Positions 1-7,214 of a DNA stretch of 33,488 nt are shown here, piece after piece. The notes beneath the pieces were generated by a model, which saw only the letters and a list, made by a program, of their open reading frames with translations, had not been told where the DNA came from and did no database searches. This DNA is from Tychonema sp. LEGE 07203 (lineage in GTDB: Bacteria; Cyanobacteriota; Cyanobacteriia; Cyanobacteriales; Microcoleaceae), in the NCBI RefSeq assembly GCF_015207285.1, contig NZ_JADEXD010000063.1, forward strand, positions 1 to 33,488. The letters are read 5' to 3'. A program made the position numbers and the translations under genes. Positions within the stretch are counted from its first letter, which is position 1. Every line of letters starts with the position of its first letter.

Positions 1-341
1 GGGCTAAGACTTCATCCATAGCACATAGGTCAGAAAAATGGTATTAGGGTGTTAGGGAGAAAAGAAACACTCGAATTCAATTGATTGTGGGCTCTGGATA
101 GGGCTTTTTTGAGTGTAACAATTTTTGAGAGCGCTGATTTGCTTGGTTTTGAGAGCGGCAAAATCGATCGCGCGATCGAGCATAACAGAGGCAATGCGGG
201 TTGAAAAATGTGGGCAATCACAAGGTTGATAGCGAGACAGTCAACACTCAACACTCAACAGTCAATCTTTCTCAGTAATTCTTTACAAACAGCCTTTGGA
301 TATCGAGGCAAAATAGATGTGAACTGTCTAAACTTTCAATA
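1..341. other. Intergenic region upstream of manC, no gene seen
   Basis: I see no convincing gene here. A 74-codon frame on the minus strand (30-254) has low-complexity composition and no recognisable family. The stretch holds a perfect 16-base palindrome, TCGATCGCGCGATCGA at 164-179, made of HIP1-like GATCG units, and a short heptamer repeat at 238-265. The manC promoter should lie in the last hundred bases, but I cannot place its boxes. Confidence 0.6.
238..265. repeat. Heptamer tandem repeat (four units)
   Basis: Four consecutive 7-base units read CAGTCAA, CACTCAA, CACTCAA, CAGTCAA. This resembles the short tandemly repeated repetitive (STRR) sequences known from filamentous cyanobacteria. 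Related heptamer arrays occur near 6.9, 20.7 and 24.2 kb. Confidence 0.8.
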
Positions 342-1403
342 ATGAGTAGAACCTTAATTCCTGTGATTCTAGCCGGCGGTAAAGGCGAACGTTTTTGGCC
401 GCTGAGTCGCAAGCAGCGCCCCAAGCAGTTTTTGAGTCTTGACGGTAGCGGTAAGAGTTTGCTGCAGACTACTGCGGAGAGACTTTTGGAATTAGGTAAC
501 GGTTGGGAGGATTTGTGGGTGGTAACGTCGGAAATGTTGGCCGACGGGGTGCGGGAACAGTTGCCGCTTTTACCTCAAGAGAATTTGCTGGCGGAACCCC
601 AGGGCCGGGATACTGCGCCGGCGGTGGCTTGGACTGCTATAGAAACTGCGAAGCGTTACGGTGAGGATGCGGTTGTTGGTTTTTTCCCGGCGGATCACTG
701 GATTGGGGAACCGGAGGAGTTTGTCAAGACTTTGGAGGCGGCGGCGGATTTGGCGAGAAATCAGGATGCGATCGCCACTTTGGGTGTTAAACCGAGTTAT
801 GCTTCCACTGGTTACGGCTACATCGAACAAGGCGAGGAAATTGGCAGTTTTGGCGGTTTTCCGGCCTACCGGGTGGCGAGGTTTACTGAAAAGCCCGATC
901 GCGCCACCGCCGAAGAATTTGTAAACAGCGGTAAGTTTAGTTGGAATGGCGGAATATTCGTATTTCGAGTCGGTACGGTCTTGACAGAATTGCGAAATCA
1001 TGTACCGGAAATGATGGCAGCTTTGGAAGCAAAAGGCGCTGCTGCTTACTCGGAATTACCCAAAATTAGCATCGATTACGCGCTGATGGAGAAGACTAAA
1101 AAGGCTTGTGTTCTGCCCGTAGGCTTTAGCTGGGACGATTTGGGGGATTGGAATGCGATCGGGCGTTTGCTGCAAGGAGACAAGCCGAATGTCGAGTTAG
1201 CAAAACACGTCGGAATTGATACCAAGGAAAGCATTTTCTATGCAGCGGATGACAATGAAGTGATTGTGACCATTGGTTTAGAAGATGTGGTAGTTGTTAG
1301 GGATGGCAATGTGACTTTGATTGTGAAAAAGGACAGGACGCAGGAGATTAAACAGGTAATCAAAGTGTTGGGAGAAGATGAGAAATTGAAAGATTTATTG
1401 TAA
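342..1403 (+). CDS. manC: Mannose-1-phosphate guanylyltransferase
   Basis: The 353-residue protein should make GDP-mannose from mannose-1-phosphate and GTP in the cytoplasm, feeding polysaccharide and glycoconjugate synthesis. Residues 11-31 carry the nucleotidyltransferase signature AGGKGERFWPLSR followed by PKQFL. Other family segments are FFPADHWI near residue 115, TGYGYIE near 157 and FTEKPD near 181. The length fits the single-domain guanylyltransferase; the phosphomannose isomerase domain of longer bifunctional ManC/AlgA proteins is absent. The ATG at 342 gives the signature its normal N-terminal distance. The gene stands alone on its strand. A decayed copy of its middle part lies at 15497-15643. 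The enzyme class is secure; preference for GDP-mannose over another NDP-sugar is family inference. Confidence 0.93.
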   Translation: MSRTLIPVILAGGKGERFWPLSRKQRPKQFLSLDGSGKSLLQTTAERLLELGNGWEDLWVVTSEMLADGVREQLPLLPQENLLAEPQGRDTAPAVAWTAIETAKRYGEDAVVGFFPADHWIGEPEEFVKTLEAAADLARNQDAIATLGVKPSYASTGYGYIEQGEEIGSFGGFPAYRVARFTEKPDRATAEEFVNSGKFSWNGGIFVFRVGTVLTELRNHVPEMMAALEAKGAAAYSELPKISIDYALMEKTKKACVLPVGFSWDDLGDWNAIGRLLQGDKPNVELAKHVGIDTKESIFYAADDNEVIVTIGLEDVVVVRDGNVTLIVKKDRTQEIKQVIKVLGEDEKLKDLL

Positions 1404-1404
1404 G

Positions 1405-1528
1405 TTATACCAAATCCAGGTTTGGGATACCCTTTATGAATCAGTCGGCGCAGGCCGACATGGTTTGACAAGTAGCGGTTTCCACCGCCTGCTTTATAAA
1501 AAGGATAACAAGCCCGGATTTGGTATTA
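1405..1528. mobile_element. MITE-like element with about 31-base terminal inverted repeats
   Basis: The segment 1407-1437 and the reverse complement of 1496-1526 match at 24 of 31 positions, with the outer 11 bases (ATACCAAATCC) identical. The roughly 60-base core holds two smaller hairpins, GTCGGC/GCCGAC around 1443-1458 and GCGGT/ACCGC around 1475-1488. It starts two bases after the manC stop codon. There is no coding capacity, so it could be a non-autonomous element mobilised in trans, or a hairpin acting on the 3' end of the manC transcript. I cannot identify a target-site duplication. Confidence 0.6.
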
Positions 1529-1770
1529 CTGAGGACAGGGCAATGCTGTGTCTCTACCGCATTCGCGATCGCGACTTATATCGTTTCCGGTTGCATCGGA
1601 ATGGTTTAACCGCAGAGAACGCAGAGAACGCAGAGGCATCTCGGAGAGATGAATACAGGACGATGAAGAGAGGATTTGATATTCATTGTAGGGAAACGGC
1701 ACTGCCGTATCCTGATTTTGGGTGATGTCTCGGTGGTAGAAGGTGGGCTGACTGAGCAGTAAAGAGCAAA
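1529..1770. other. Intergenic stretch with a 9-base tandem repeat
   Basis: No gene is evident. It contains three near-identical 9-base units (CGCAGAGAA, CGCAGAGAA, CGCAGAGGC) at 1611-1637. It separates the plus-strand manC from the minus-strand protease gene that ends at 1771. Confidence 0.6.
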
Positions 1771-2847
1771 CTAAAGCTGAGTGCAGCTTTTAGCCGCCGC
1801 GGCCTGTTGCCGCATCAGTTTAGCAGTGTTAGAAACAGGTTGTGAAACTGTTAAATCAGATTTATGCGACTGCTGAGACAACAACTGGGATGGTGGATCT
1901 AAACTGATATTTTTAGGCGTTTTCTCAGCTTTTTTGGTTGAGAACTGCGGTGCTAATTGCAAAAAATTTTCGATGGGAATTCCCCAACTCGATCGCACCA
2001 TTAATTGCCGCATTGGTTCACAAGGTTTCGATCCGTCCTGAAATACATAAGGATCTCCCCAAAGCGGATAAGCGTGCATTCCGTTCACAGCTACCACCTC
2101 GCCCGCCCAATTCAGCACTGGCCCGCCGCTCATGCCTTTTTCTATTTGATTGTTATAACCTAGTTGATAGCCGTCTTCTAGGGATTTTTCAGGTATTAGC
2201 GATACTCGTCCGGTTGTGAATTTCCATCCCGCTCCACTTGATTTGTTAGCTTCTACAGGAAACCCGGCAGCATATACTTGGTCTCCTTCTTTGACTGTTG
2301 AAGAACTTCCGAGCACGCCTATTTTGTAGTCGGGGTTGGTACTTTTAAACTGCAAAATTGCTAAATCTTTACCTGTAAATTGAGTTGCTAAATATCGGGT
2401 TGCAGAGTAAATTTGACCGTCGGGAGTTTGGATGCGATAGGTTTTTGCTGACTGCAATACGTGGTCGTTAGTGAGTACAGTATAAACTTGTTCTTGTCGC
2501 TCAACGATCGTCCCGGAACCCCAACTATCTCCTGAAAGCACTTTCACTGTAATTGAACGAGCTGTTTGGAGCATAGCTTTTTCTGATAAATCTCCCGCCC
2601 TCAACCGCTGCGATGCTCCCTGGTTTTGCCCTGACGGTTTTAGGGGTTTGGCGGGTAAATTCAGCGGTTGAGCTGCTGGTGACTTCACCGGTGGCTTGCC
2701 TAGTTGAAATATAGATGCTTGAGGTTGCTGCCATAAATCTGTGCGGACAAGTTCTGTAGCAGAGAAACCTCGATTGTGTAGTTGAACTGCAACTCCGGTT
2801 AACAAACCAGCAGTACAAGTGAAGAATGCTAGGGGAAACCAATTCAT
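1771..2847 (-). CDS. Trypsin-like serine protease, membrane-anchored or exported
   Basis: This 358-residue protein has an N-terminal hydrophobic segment (about residues 3-22, signal peptide or anchor), a proline-rich linker (about 50-75) and a chymotrypsin-fold protease domain at about 95-300. The catalytic triad is visible: His129 in LTNDHV, Asp161 in GKDLAI and Ser240 in GMSGGPVL. No PDZ domain follows, unlike Deg/HtrA proteases; the C-terminal 60 residues are Ser/Gln/Lys-rich and probably disordered. It should cleave proteins in the periplasm or outside the cell; its substrate is unknown. It lies 25 bases downstream of a COP23-family gene on the same strand and probably shares its transcript. 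A second protease with the same triad spacing is encoded at 3534-5390, so the two are likely paralogues. Confidence 0.85.
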   Translation of the reverse strand: MNWFPLAFFTCTAGLLTGVAVQLHNRGFSATELVRTDLWQQPQASIFQLGKPPVKSPAAQPLNLPAKPLKPSGQNQGASQRLRAGDLSEKAMLQTARSITVKVLSGDSWGSGTIVERQEQVYTVLTNDHVLQSAKTYRIQTPDGQIYSATRYLATQFTGKDLAILQFKSTNPDYKIGVLGSSSTVKEGDQVYAAGFPVEANKSSGAGWKFTTGRVSLIPEKSLEDGYQLGYNNQIEKGMSGGPVLNWAGEVVAVNGMHAYPLWGDPYVFQDGSKPCEPMRQLMVRSSWGIPIENFLQLAPQFSTKKAEKTPKNISLDPPSQLLSQQSHKSDLTVSQPVSNTAKLMRQQAAAAKSCTQL

Positions 2848-2872
2848 TAATGTTACAGAATTTACGGAAGTC

Positions 2873-3427
2873 TTACCAGATGGGGTTATCGGATTGTGAA
2901 TTCGATCGATCTTCTACAGCAGCCTGTTTGAGATATTCGCTCATGTCTATATAAACACGAGACGCGCTTTCGTTGAGCGGCCCGGAGGCGCGGACGCGCA
3001 CAGCAAGTAAGTTCTTTAATACTTGATTGGGTTCGCTCCCTGGTTGTAGGGTGAACAGCAATCCCGTACAATTTCCTCCTTCACCGGAGGCAACGCAAAC
3101 TACTTGCTGGTTGTTCATAATACCAGTAGTCAGGTAGTTCAGTTTTTGATTTCGGAAGTATTGGTGGAACCTTGCTGATACTTCAAGACAGCGCCTTTGA
3201 GGACTGTAGCCGGCATCGCGGAAACGCTCGGAAGTCCACCGGATAACGGGTACGTCACCGCGATTAGTCTGAGCAATGGTTGCTGGAGCGCCGCTGCTTG
3301 TGCCGCAGACAAAGGCTTTGGTTTGAATGGTGGTTTTTTGAGCGCTAGCATCCGTGACGATCGCACTTACAGCAATTGTCATCAAACCAGCAGCCACCAT
3401 CGAACTCAATAACTTGTATTTCTTCAT
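2873..3427 (-). CDS. COP23 domain-containing secreted protein (copy 1)
   Basis: The protein has a signal peptide (Lys-rich start, hydrophobic core, cleavage probably after ASA near residue 30) followed by a COP23-type domain. Family hallmarks are four cysteines (about 41, 80, 111 and 120 from the ATG), an RW motif in VIRW, a RRC motif and the segment NYLTTGIMN. COP23 was named from a circadian-oscillating cyanobacterial membrane protein; its biochemical role is not known. I chose the ATG at 3427: a GTG nine bases upstream (3436) is in frame but overlaps the likely ribosome-binding GGTGA. It sits 25 bases upstream of the protease at 1771-2847. The C-terminal third is closely similar to copy 3 (6154-6756), both with VYIDMSEYL or LYIDMTEYL. 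Confidence 0.85.
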   Translation of the reverse strand: MKKYKLLSSMVAAGLMTIAVSAIVTDASAQKTTIQTKAFVCGTSSGAPATIAQTNRGDVPVIRWTSERFRDAGYSPQRRCLEVSARFHQYFRNQKLNYLTTGIMNNQQVVCVASGEGGNCTGLLFTLQPGSEPNQVLKNLLAVRVRASGPLNESASRVYIDMSEYLKQAAVEDRSNSQSDNPIW

Positions 3428-3533
3428 AATTATCACCGCTTCTGGTTTTCAAAATTTACAATTCAAAAATTTAAGGTATCCAACAATTTTTTCAGAGATG
3501 CTACCTTTTAAATCTCTATTTTTCTGCCTGCAA

Positions 3534-5390
3534 TTACCATTCCCTTTCAGCAACAGGCGGGTTATTGGTTAGAGGCTCAGAATTTCCCGACTGCAAGCTG
3601 CTCGCACCCACCGGCGACGTACCCGGACGGCAAACCGGCTGCCCCTGTACGTACAGCGGATCTGGCGGGCGGATGTTGCTGGCTTCATCGGTTTCGCAGA
3701 CGATCGATACTGTGACAGGATTGCTGTTAGTAGCTGTTTCTGTCAAAAACACCGCTCCCACGTATGCTTTTTGGGCGGGGTTCACAGGTATAGCATAGTG
3801 ATAGGCTCCCCTAGTAGTTGTGTGGATGGCAAAGTTGAACTTTGACATGGGAAGTTGAATGTTAAAGGAGCGTTGCAGCAAACTGACGGTACCGGTAAAT
3901 GCACCGTTGCGCGTGCGGAAAGTTTGCTGGCCGCGAATTAAGGCTTGAATTGCTGATTCGGCTCCTGGCGATGTCGCCTGTCGTACTGCCACAGGTGCGG
4001 GCTGACTGCGCGGTTCTGGTGTTGGGGCTGGTGCGGCTGTTGGTTGCTTTGCTTCTAGGGAGTTATTGGGTGCTGGACGTGGTTGGGGAACATTTCTCAC
4101 TGGCTGCTGTACCGGCTGCGGCTGTACTCTGGCCACTTGTTCGTTTCTCGGTAAAGATATTCCCAGTCCGCTGTTGAGTGCCATTTGGAAGCCGTCTTGA
4201 TTCCCCAATCCTCCATCGAGGGATGCTGCTTTTTGAGCGTCCTCATTCGCTCCTTCGTTGTCCCCGACGATGCGGCGGACTTCGCTGCGGCGGTTGTATC
4301 CCACTGCGCTGTTGGGAGCGAGGCCGATGGCTTTGGCAATGTCGGTGTTGGCTCCTATATAATCTTTGATTTGAGCTCGGCTGACTCCCCTGAGACCGTA
4401 GGCATCTGCAAAGTTAGAATTGATTTGAATAGCTCGATCGAAATCTGCGATCGCTTCTTTATGATTTCCCAGTTGAGCGTTGCTAGCGCCGCGAACGCGG
4501 TAGGCGTCGGCTAATTGGGCATTGTTTTGGATAGCTTTGATGGCATTTTCTAGAGCGGCTTTGTAATTTTTTTGAGCGAAGTTTGCATAAGCTAGACCGT
4601 TGAAAACATCGGCGGAGTTTTGATTGAATCGCAGTCCTTGGCTGAAATCGGCGATTGCCCCTTGATAGTTTTGCCGTTTGAGTTTTTCTTTGCCCTGTTC
4701 GGCGTAAGCTTTAGGAGCGAGTTGGACAAAGGTATCGATCGGAATTCCCAAGTTTACCCACGCTTTCGCGATCGTATCTTCTCTGTTGGCATCTGTACGT
4801 CCGTGAATCCCAATCACGCGGCCGCGAACATCGAGAATTGGCCCTCCGCTCATTCCCTGACGAGTTGGGTTTGTATAGATCAATTCATACCCGTCATTTA
4901 CCCGTTCGCGAGCGGAAATTTGTCCTGCTGTCATCTGACGGATCTGTCTTGTAATCGTTTCCCCTGGCTTTGGCCAGCCGGAAACGTAGACTTGTTCTCC
5001 TACGTTGACTGTTTTAGAATCTCCCAACTGTGCTATCTCGTAATTGCCAGAGCTGACAAAGGGCGCGATCGCCAAATCGACTCCCGGTAATTGGATAATG
5101 TTGCTGCTTTCGACTCGGAAGGAATTGCGATCGGGCGTGACAATTTTAAATTCACCTCCTCGCTCTATTACGTGCTTGGCAGTCAGTACATAATATGTAC
5201 TTCCTTCCCTAGCAATAATTATCCCCGAACCCTGACCCTGATTTTGTTCTCCTTCGATTAATACTGTAATTTGTTCGGCAATTTTGTTGACTTGTTCTGC
5301 TGATTGTGCTACAGCATTTTGCATTTGTACGGTGGCGATCGTTGCACCGAGCAGCGCTGCTGAAAGTCCGTATTTAAACTTAATTGTCAT
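3534..5390 (-). CDS. Exported trypsin-like protease with TPR repeats and a pilin-like C-terminal domain
   Basis: Numbering here counts from an in-frame ATG at 5399. I prefer the ATG at 5390 (residue 4), which has AGGG at nine-base spacing and starts a classical signal peptide ending NAVAQ. Domain order: signal peptide (4-32), chymotrypsin-fold protease (about 40-230) with His76, Asp108 and Ser184 (GMSGGPIL), at least four TPR units (about 231-390), a Pro/Gln/Ala linker (about 425-475), then about 480-590 resembling the cyanobacterial type IV pilin-like G/H family (IQALIRGQQTFRTRNGAF). The pilin-like part lacks the usual N-terminal hydrophobic helix, so it is used as a soluble domain. A substrate-binding role for the C-terminus is inference. 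The gene lies between two COP23-family genes on the same strand. The protease and TPR calls are firm; the pilin-like call is moderate. Confidence 0.85.
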   Translation of the reverse strand: MTIKFKYGLSAALLGATIATVQMQNAVAQSAEQVNKIAEQITVLIEGEQNQGQGSGIIIAREGSTYYVLTAKHVIERGGEFKIVTPDRNSFRVESSNIIQLPGVDLAIAPFVSSGNYEIAQLGDSKTVNVGEQVYVSGWPKPGETITRQIRQMTAGQISARERVNDGYELIYTNPTRQGMSGGPILDVRGRVIGIHGRTDANREDTIAKAWVNLGIPIDTFVQLAPKAYAEQGKEKLKRQNYQGAIADFSQGLRFNQNSADVFNGLAYANFAQKNYKAALENAIKAIQNNAQLADAYRVRGASNAQLGNHKEAIADFDRAIQINSNFADAYGLRGVSRAQIKDYIGANTDIAKAIGLAPNSAVGYNRRSEVRRIVGDNEGANEDAQKAASLDGGLGNQDGFQMALNSGLGISLPRNEQVARVQPQPVQQPVRNVPQPRPAPNNSLEAKQPTAAPAPTPEPRSQPAPVAVRQATSPGAESAIQALIRGQQTFRTRNGAFTGTVSLLQRSFNIQLPMSKFNFAIHTTTRGAYHYAIPVNPAQKAYVGAVFLTETATNSNPVTVSIVCETDEASNIRPPDPLYVQGQPVCRPGTSPVGASSLQSGNSEPLTNNPPVAEREW

Positions 5391-5455
5391 ACACTCCATC
5401 CCTAATTTTAAGGAATAATTTTTGATTTCTATCTACCGAATTAGCCAGATATTTT

Positions 5456-6031
5456 TTACCACAAAGAACCCTCCGGCTCGGGTTCGCGTTTGATACTGCC
5501 CCCAGATGGGGGACTGGCGAAAATATTTGGCTCGCCCGGAACTGCGACTGCTGGGGCCAACCCATTTAGAAAAACATTCATCTGAATACACACAGGAAAC
5601 ATTGGCGATGTTTCCGGGGATTTCGAGAGTTGAATGTCTGAGTCCCAAAGAGGTGCTAATTTCTCCGCATCATCCGTTTGTAAATCAAAAGTTAGCGCAT
5701 TTCCCCTGTCGAAACTACCCCCTTGAATAATGCTGCAAATTGCAGTTTGCTGGATGCCCGGTATTTGTCTGGCGCAATCTTTTTGAAGTTTTTGGGCCAT
5801 TTGTTCGCACTGCGATCGAGAATTAATTCCTAAAACTAGGAAATCGCTCGATACCCATCTAATTGCTGGGATATTGCCCTGCGGTGTTTCAGCGATAATT
5901 GCTGGCGAGCCATCAACTGTACCGCAAAAAAAAGTTAATTCTCTAGCCTTACTGGCACTACTAAAAGTAATTGTGCTTGCCAAGGTAAATGCTAATGTTG
6001 TTGGAATTGAATTCAATACCCAAAGTTTCAC
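5456..6031 (-). CDS. COP23-like secreted protein (copy 2, divergent)
   Basis: The 191-residue protein has an N-terminal hydrophobic signal segment (about 5-28) and the N-terminal half of a COP23 domain: FFCGTVDGSPAIIAETP, AIRWVSSDF, SQC at residue 75 and AICSIIQGG near 97-104. The second half departs from copies 1 and 3: the NYLTTG and YIDMSEYL segments are missing and replaced by a Pro-rich tail. Cysteines are at 36, 75, 86, 99 and 148. It is probably a diverging paralogue from local duplication. It lies 56-65 bases upstream of the protease-TPR gene. Function unknown. Confidence 0.75.
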   Translation of the reverse strand: MKLWVLNSIPTTLAFTLASTITFSSASKARELTFFCGTVDGSPAIIAETPQGNIPAIRWVSSDFLVLGINSRSQCEQMAQKLQKDCARQIPGIQQTAICSIIQGGSFDRGNALTFDLQTDDAEKLAPLWDSDIQLSKSPETSPMFPVCIQMNVFLNGLAPAVAVPGEPNIFASPPSGGSIKREPEPEGSLW

Positions 6032-6056
6032 TAATCACCTCTTTTGCCACGAAAAG

Positions 6057-6155
6057 AAGACCGGGCGGTTGCCACCGTCAGAAAATCAAACAAAACCCGC
6101 AGGTGCCGGTGGAATTCATTTGTTTTGCGTGCGGTTTCAACCGCCGTCCCATCTT
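6057..6155. repeat. Imperfect palindromic element between two COP23 genes
   Basis: Positions 6057-6077 are an imperfect inverted repeat of 6132-6155 (AAGA, then GGGCGGTTG-like cores), and an inner pair CAAAAC (6091-6096) / GTTTTG (6122-6127) lets the whole unit fold. The core GCGGTTTC-type hairpin resembles one inside the element at 1405-1528. Its right end just overlaps the stop codon of the gene at 6154-6756, so it could end that transcript. There is no coding content. Confidence 0.5.
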
Positions 6156-6756
6156 AAAAAAGTTGGTTTGTAGCATCCGATTCCACAGATTGCGGGGAAG
6201 CCGATTCTGTCGGTTGGCTGTTGAGATATTCTGTCATGTCGATGTAAAGCCGATCGTTAATTTCGAGATTTACTCGACTAGAAGGTGCGCTTTCGTTGAG
6301 TGCATTTGTGCTGGCTCGATCGCGCAAATTCAACAACCGCTTTAATGTATTTCGTGCATCGCTACCCGGTTTCACTGTAAATAACAAGCCGTTGTTCGGC
6401 AACTCGCGGGCGCAGTCGCCACCCCGACTGTTGGCAACACAAATTACTGGTTGCCGGTTGATAACTCCGGTTGTCAAGTATTTGAGAGTTCCCGTTCTGT
6501 GATACTGTTGAAATCTGTCAGATACCAGTTGGCATCGGCGCTGAGCATCGAATCCAGAATCAGAAAAACTATTAGAAATCCACTTGATTACTGTGACGTT
6601 GCCGCCCGGTCTTTGCAAAATAGTTGCGGGCTGACCTCCAATTTTGCCACAGAAAAAGCCCGTGGTTTGCGCGGGAGTCGGAATACTAGCCACAATTGTG
6701 GTAGCAAGTGCGATCGCCGATGCAGTAATCAACGTTCTCAGTGACTGAATCTTCAT
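6154..6756 (-). CDS. COP23 domain-containing secreted protein (copy 3)
   Basis: This 200-residue protein has a signal peptide (about 1-30, ending PTPAQ) and a full COP23-type domain: FFCGKIGGQPATI, VIKW, RRCQLVSDRF, LKYLTTGVIN, PVICVANSRGG and LYIDMTEYL. Its four cysteines (36, 75, 106, 115) align in order with those of copy 1, which argues for two conserved disulfides in the periplasm. It is the first gene of the minus-strand protease/COP23 cluster, with 458 bases without a gene upstream, so the cluster promoter is probably at about 6757-6850. The family has no established activity; circadian oscillation is known for the founding member only. Confidence 0.85.
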   Translation of the reverse strand: MKIQSLRTLITASAIALATTIVASIPTPAQTTGFFCGKIGGQPATILQRPGGNVTVIKWISNSFSDSGFDAQRRCQLVSDRFQQYHRTGTLKYLTTGVINRQPVICVANSRGGDCARELPNNGLLFTVKPGSDARNTLKRLLNLRDRASTNALNESAPSSRVNLEINDRLYIDMTEYLNSQPTESASPQSVESDATNQLF

Positions 6757-7214
6757 TGGTAATTTTATTCCTTATTCGTTTGATGGATTTGTAGGATGAA
6801 TTTGTGTGACGGAAATGATATCAATTCCGGTTGCACTCATACATGATGTTAACTGTTAACAGTCAACCGTTAACAGTCAACCGTTAACAGTCAACCGTTA
6901 ACAGTCAACCGTTAACAGTCAACAGTCAACAGTGAATTTACTATTCCGATGCTAACGGATTTGATATGATTGCTGATTCTGAATAGGTGCATTTTCAATC
7001 GACGTGACAAGTCGCAGCGGGTATTGAAAGGGATAACTGACTCAACCTGCTATCGCTGTCCGCTGACTATTTTTGTGTATATGCCGGCTTCTTTGAATTA
7101 TAAAGCAAAACTTAGATATAAAATTTAAAGATTTAACATCACAGAAATTATGCACTCCCAGCCCAGAAAAAACCCGGTTTTTGCCAGAAATCTCGGTTGA
7201 GTATCGAATTGGTT
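6757..7214. other. Intergenic region with tandem repeat, no gene seen
   Basis: It separates the COP23/protease cluster from the kinase gene on the same strand. It holds the tandem repeat at 6855-6930 and, near 7160-7195, a copy of the AAACCCGGTTT-type sequence that recurs near 9.1 kb. I see no open frame with family features and no RNA gene. Confidence 0.6.
6855..6930. repeat. 14-base (two-heptamer) tandem repeat
   Basis: Four exact copies of GTTAACAGTCAACC occupy 6855-6910, followed by a 13-base partial copy (6911-6923) and one more AGTCAAC heptamer. The 14-base unit is two related heptamers, the same period as the other STRR-like arrays in the window. Confidence 0.9.

Noticed and set aside
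30-254. Minus-strand 74-codon open frame before manC
   Set aside because: No family features, no clear ribosome site, and it spans a heptamer repeat and a HIP1-type palindrome.
6855-6930. CRISPR-like array
   Set aside because: The 14-base units are contiguous with no spacers and there are no cas genes.
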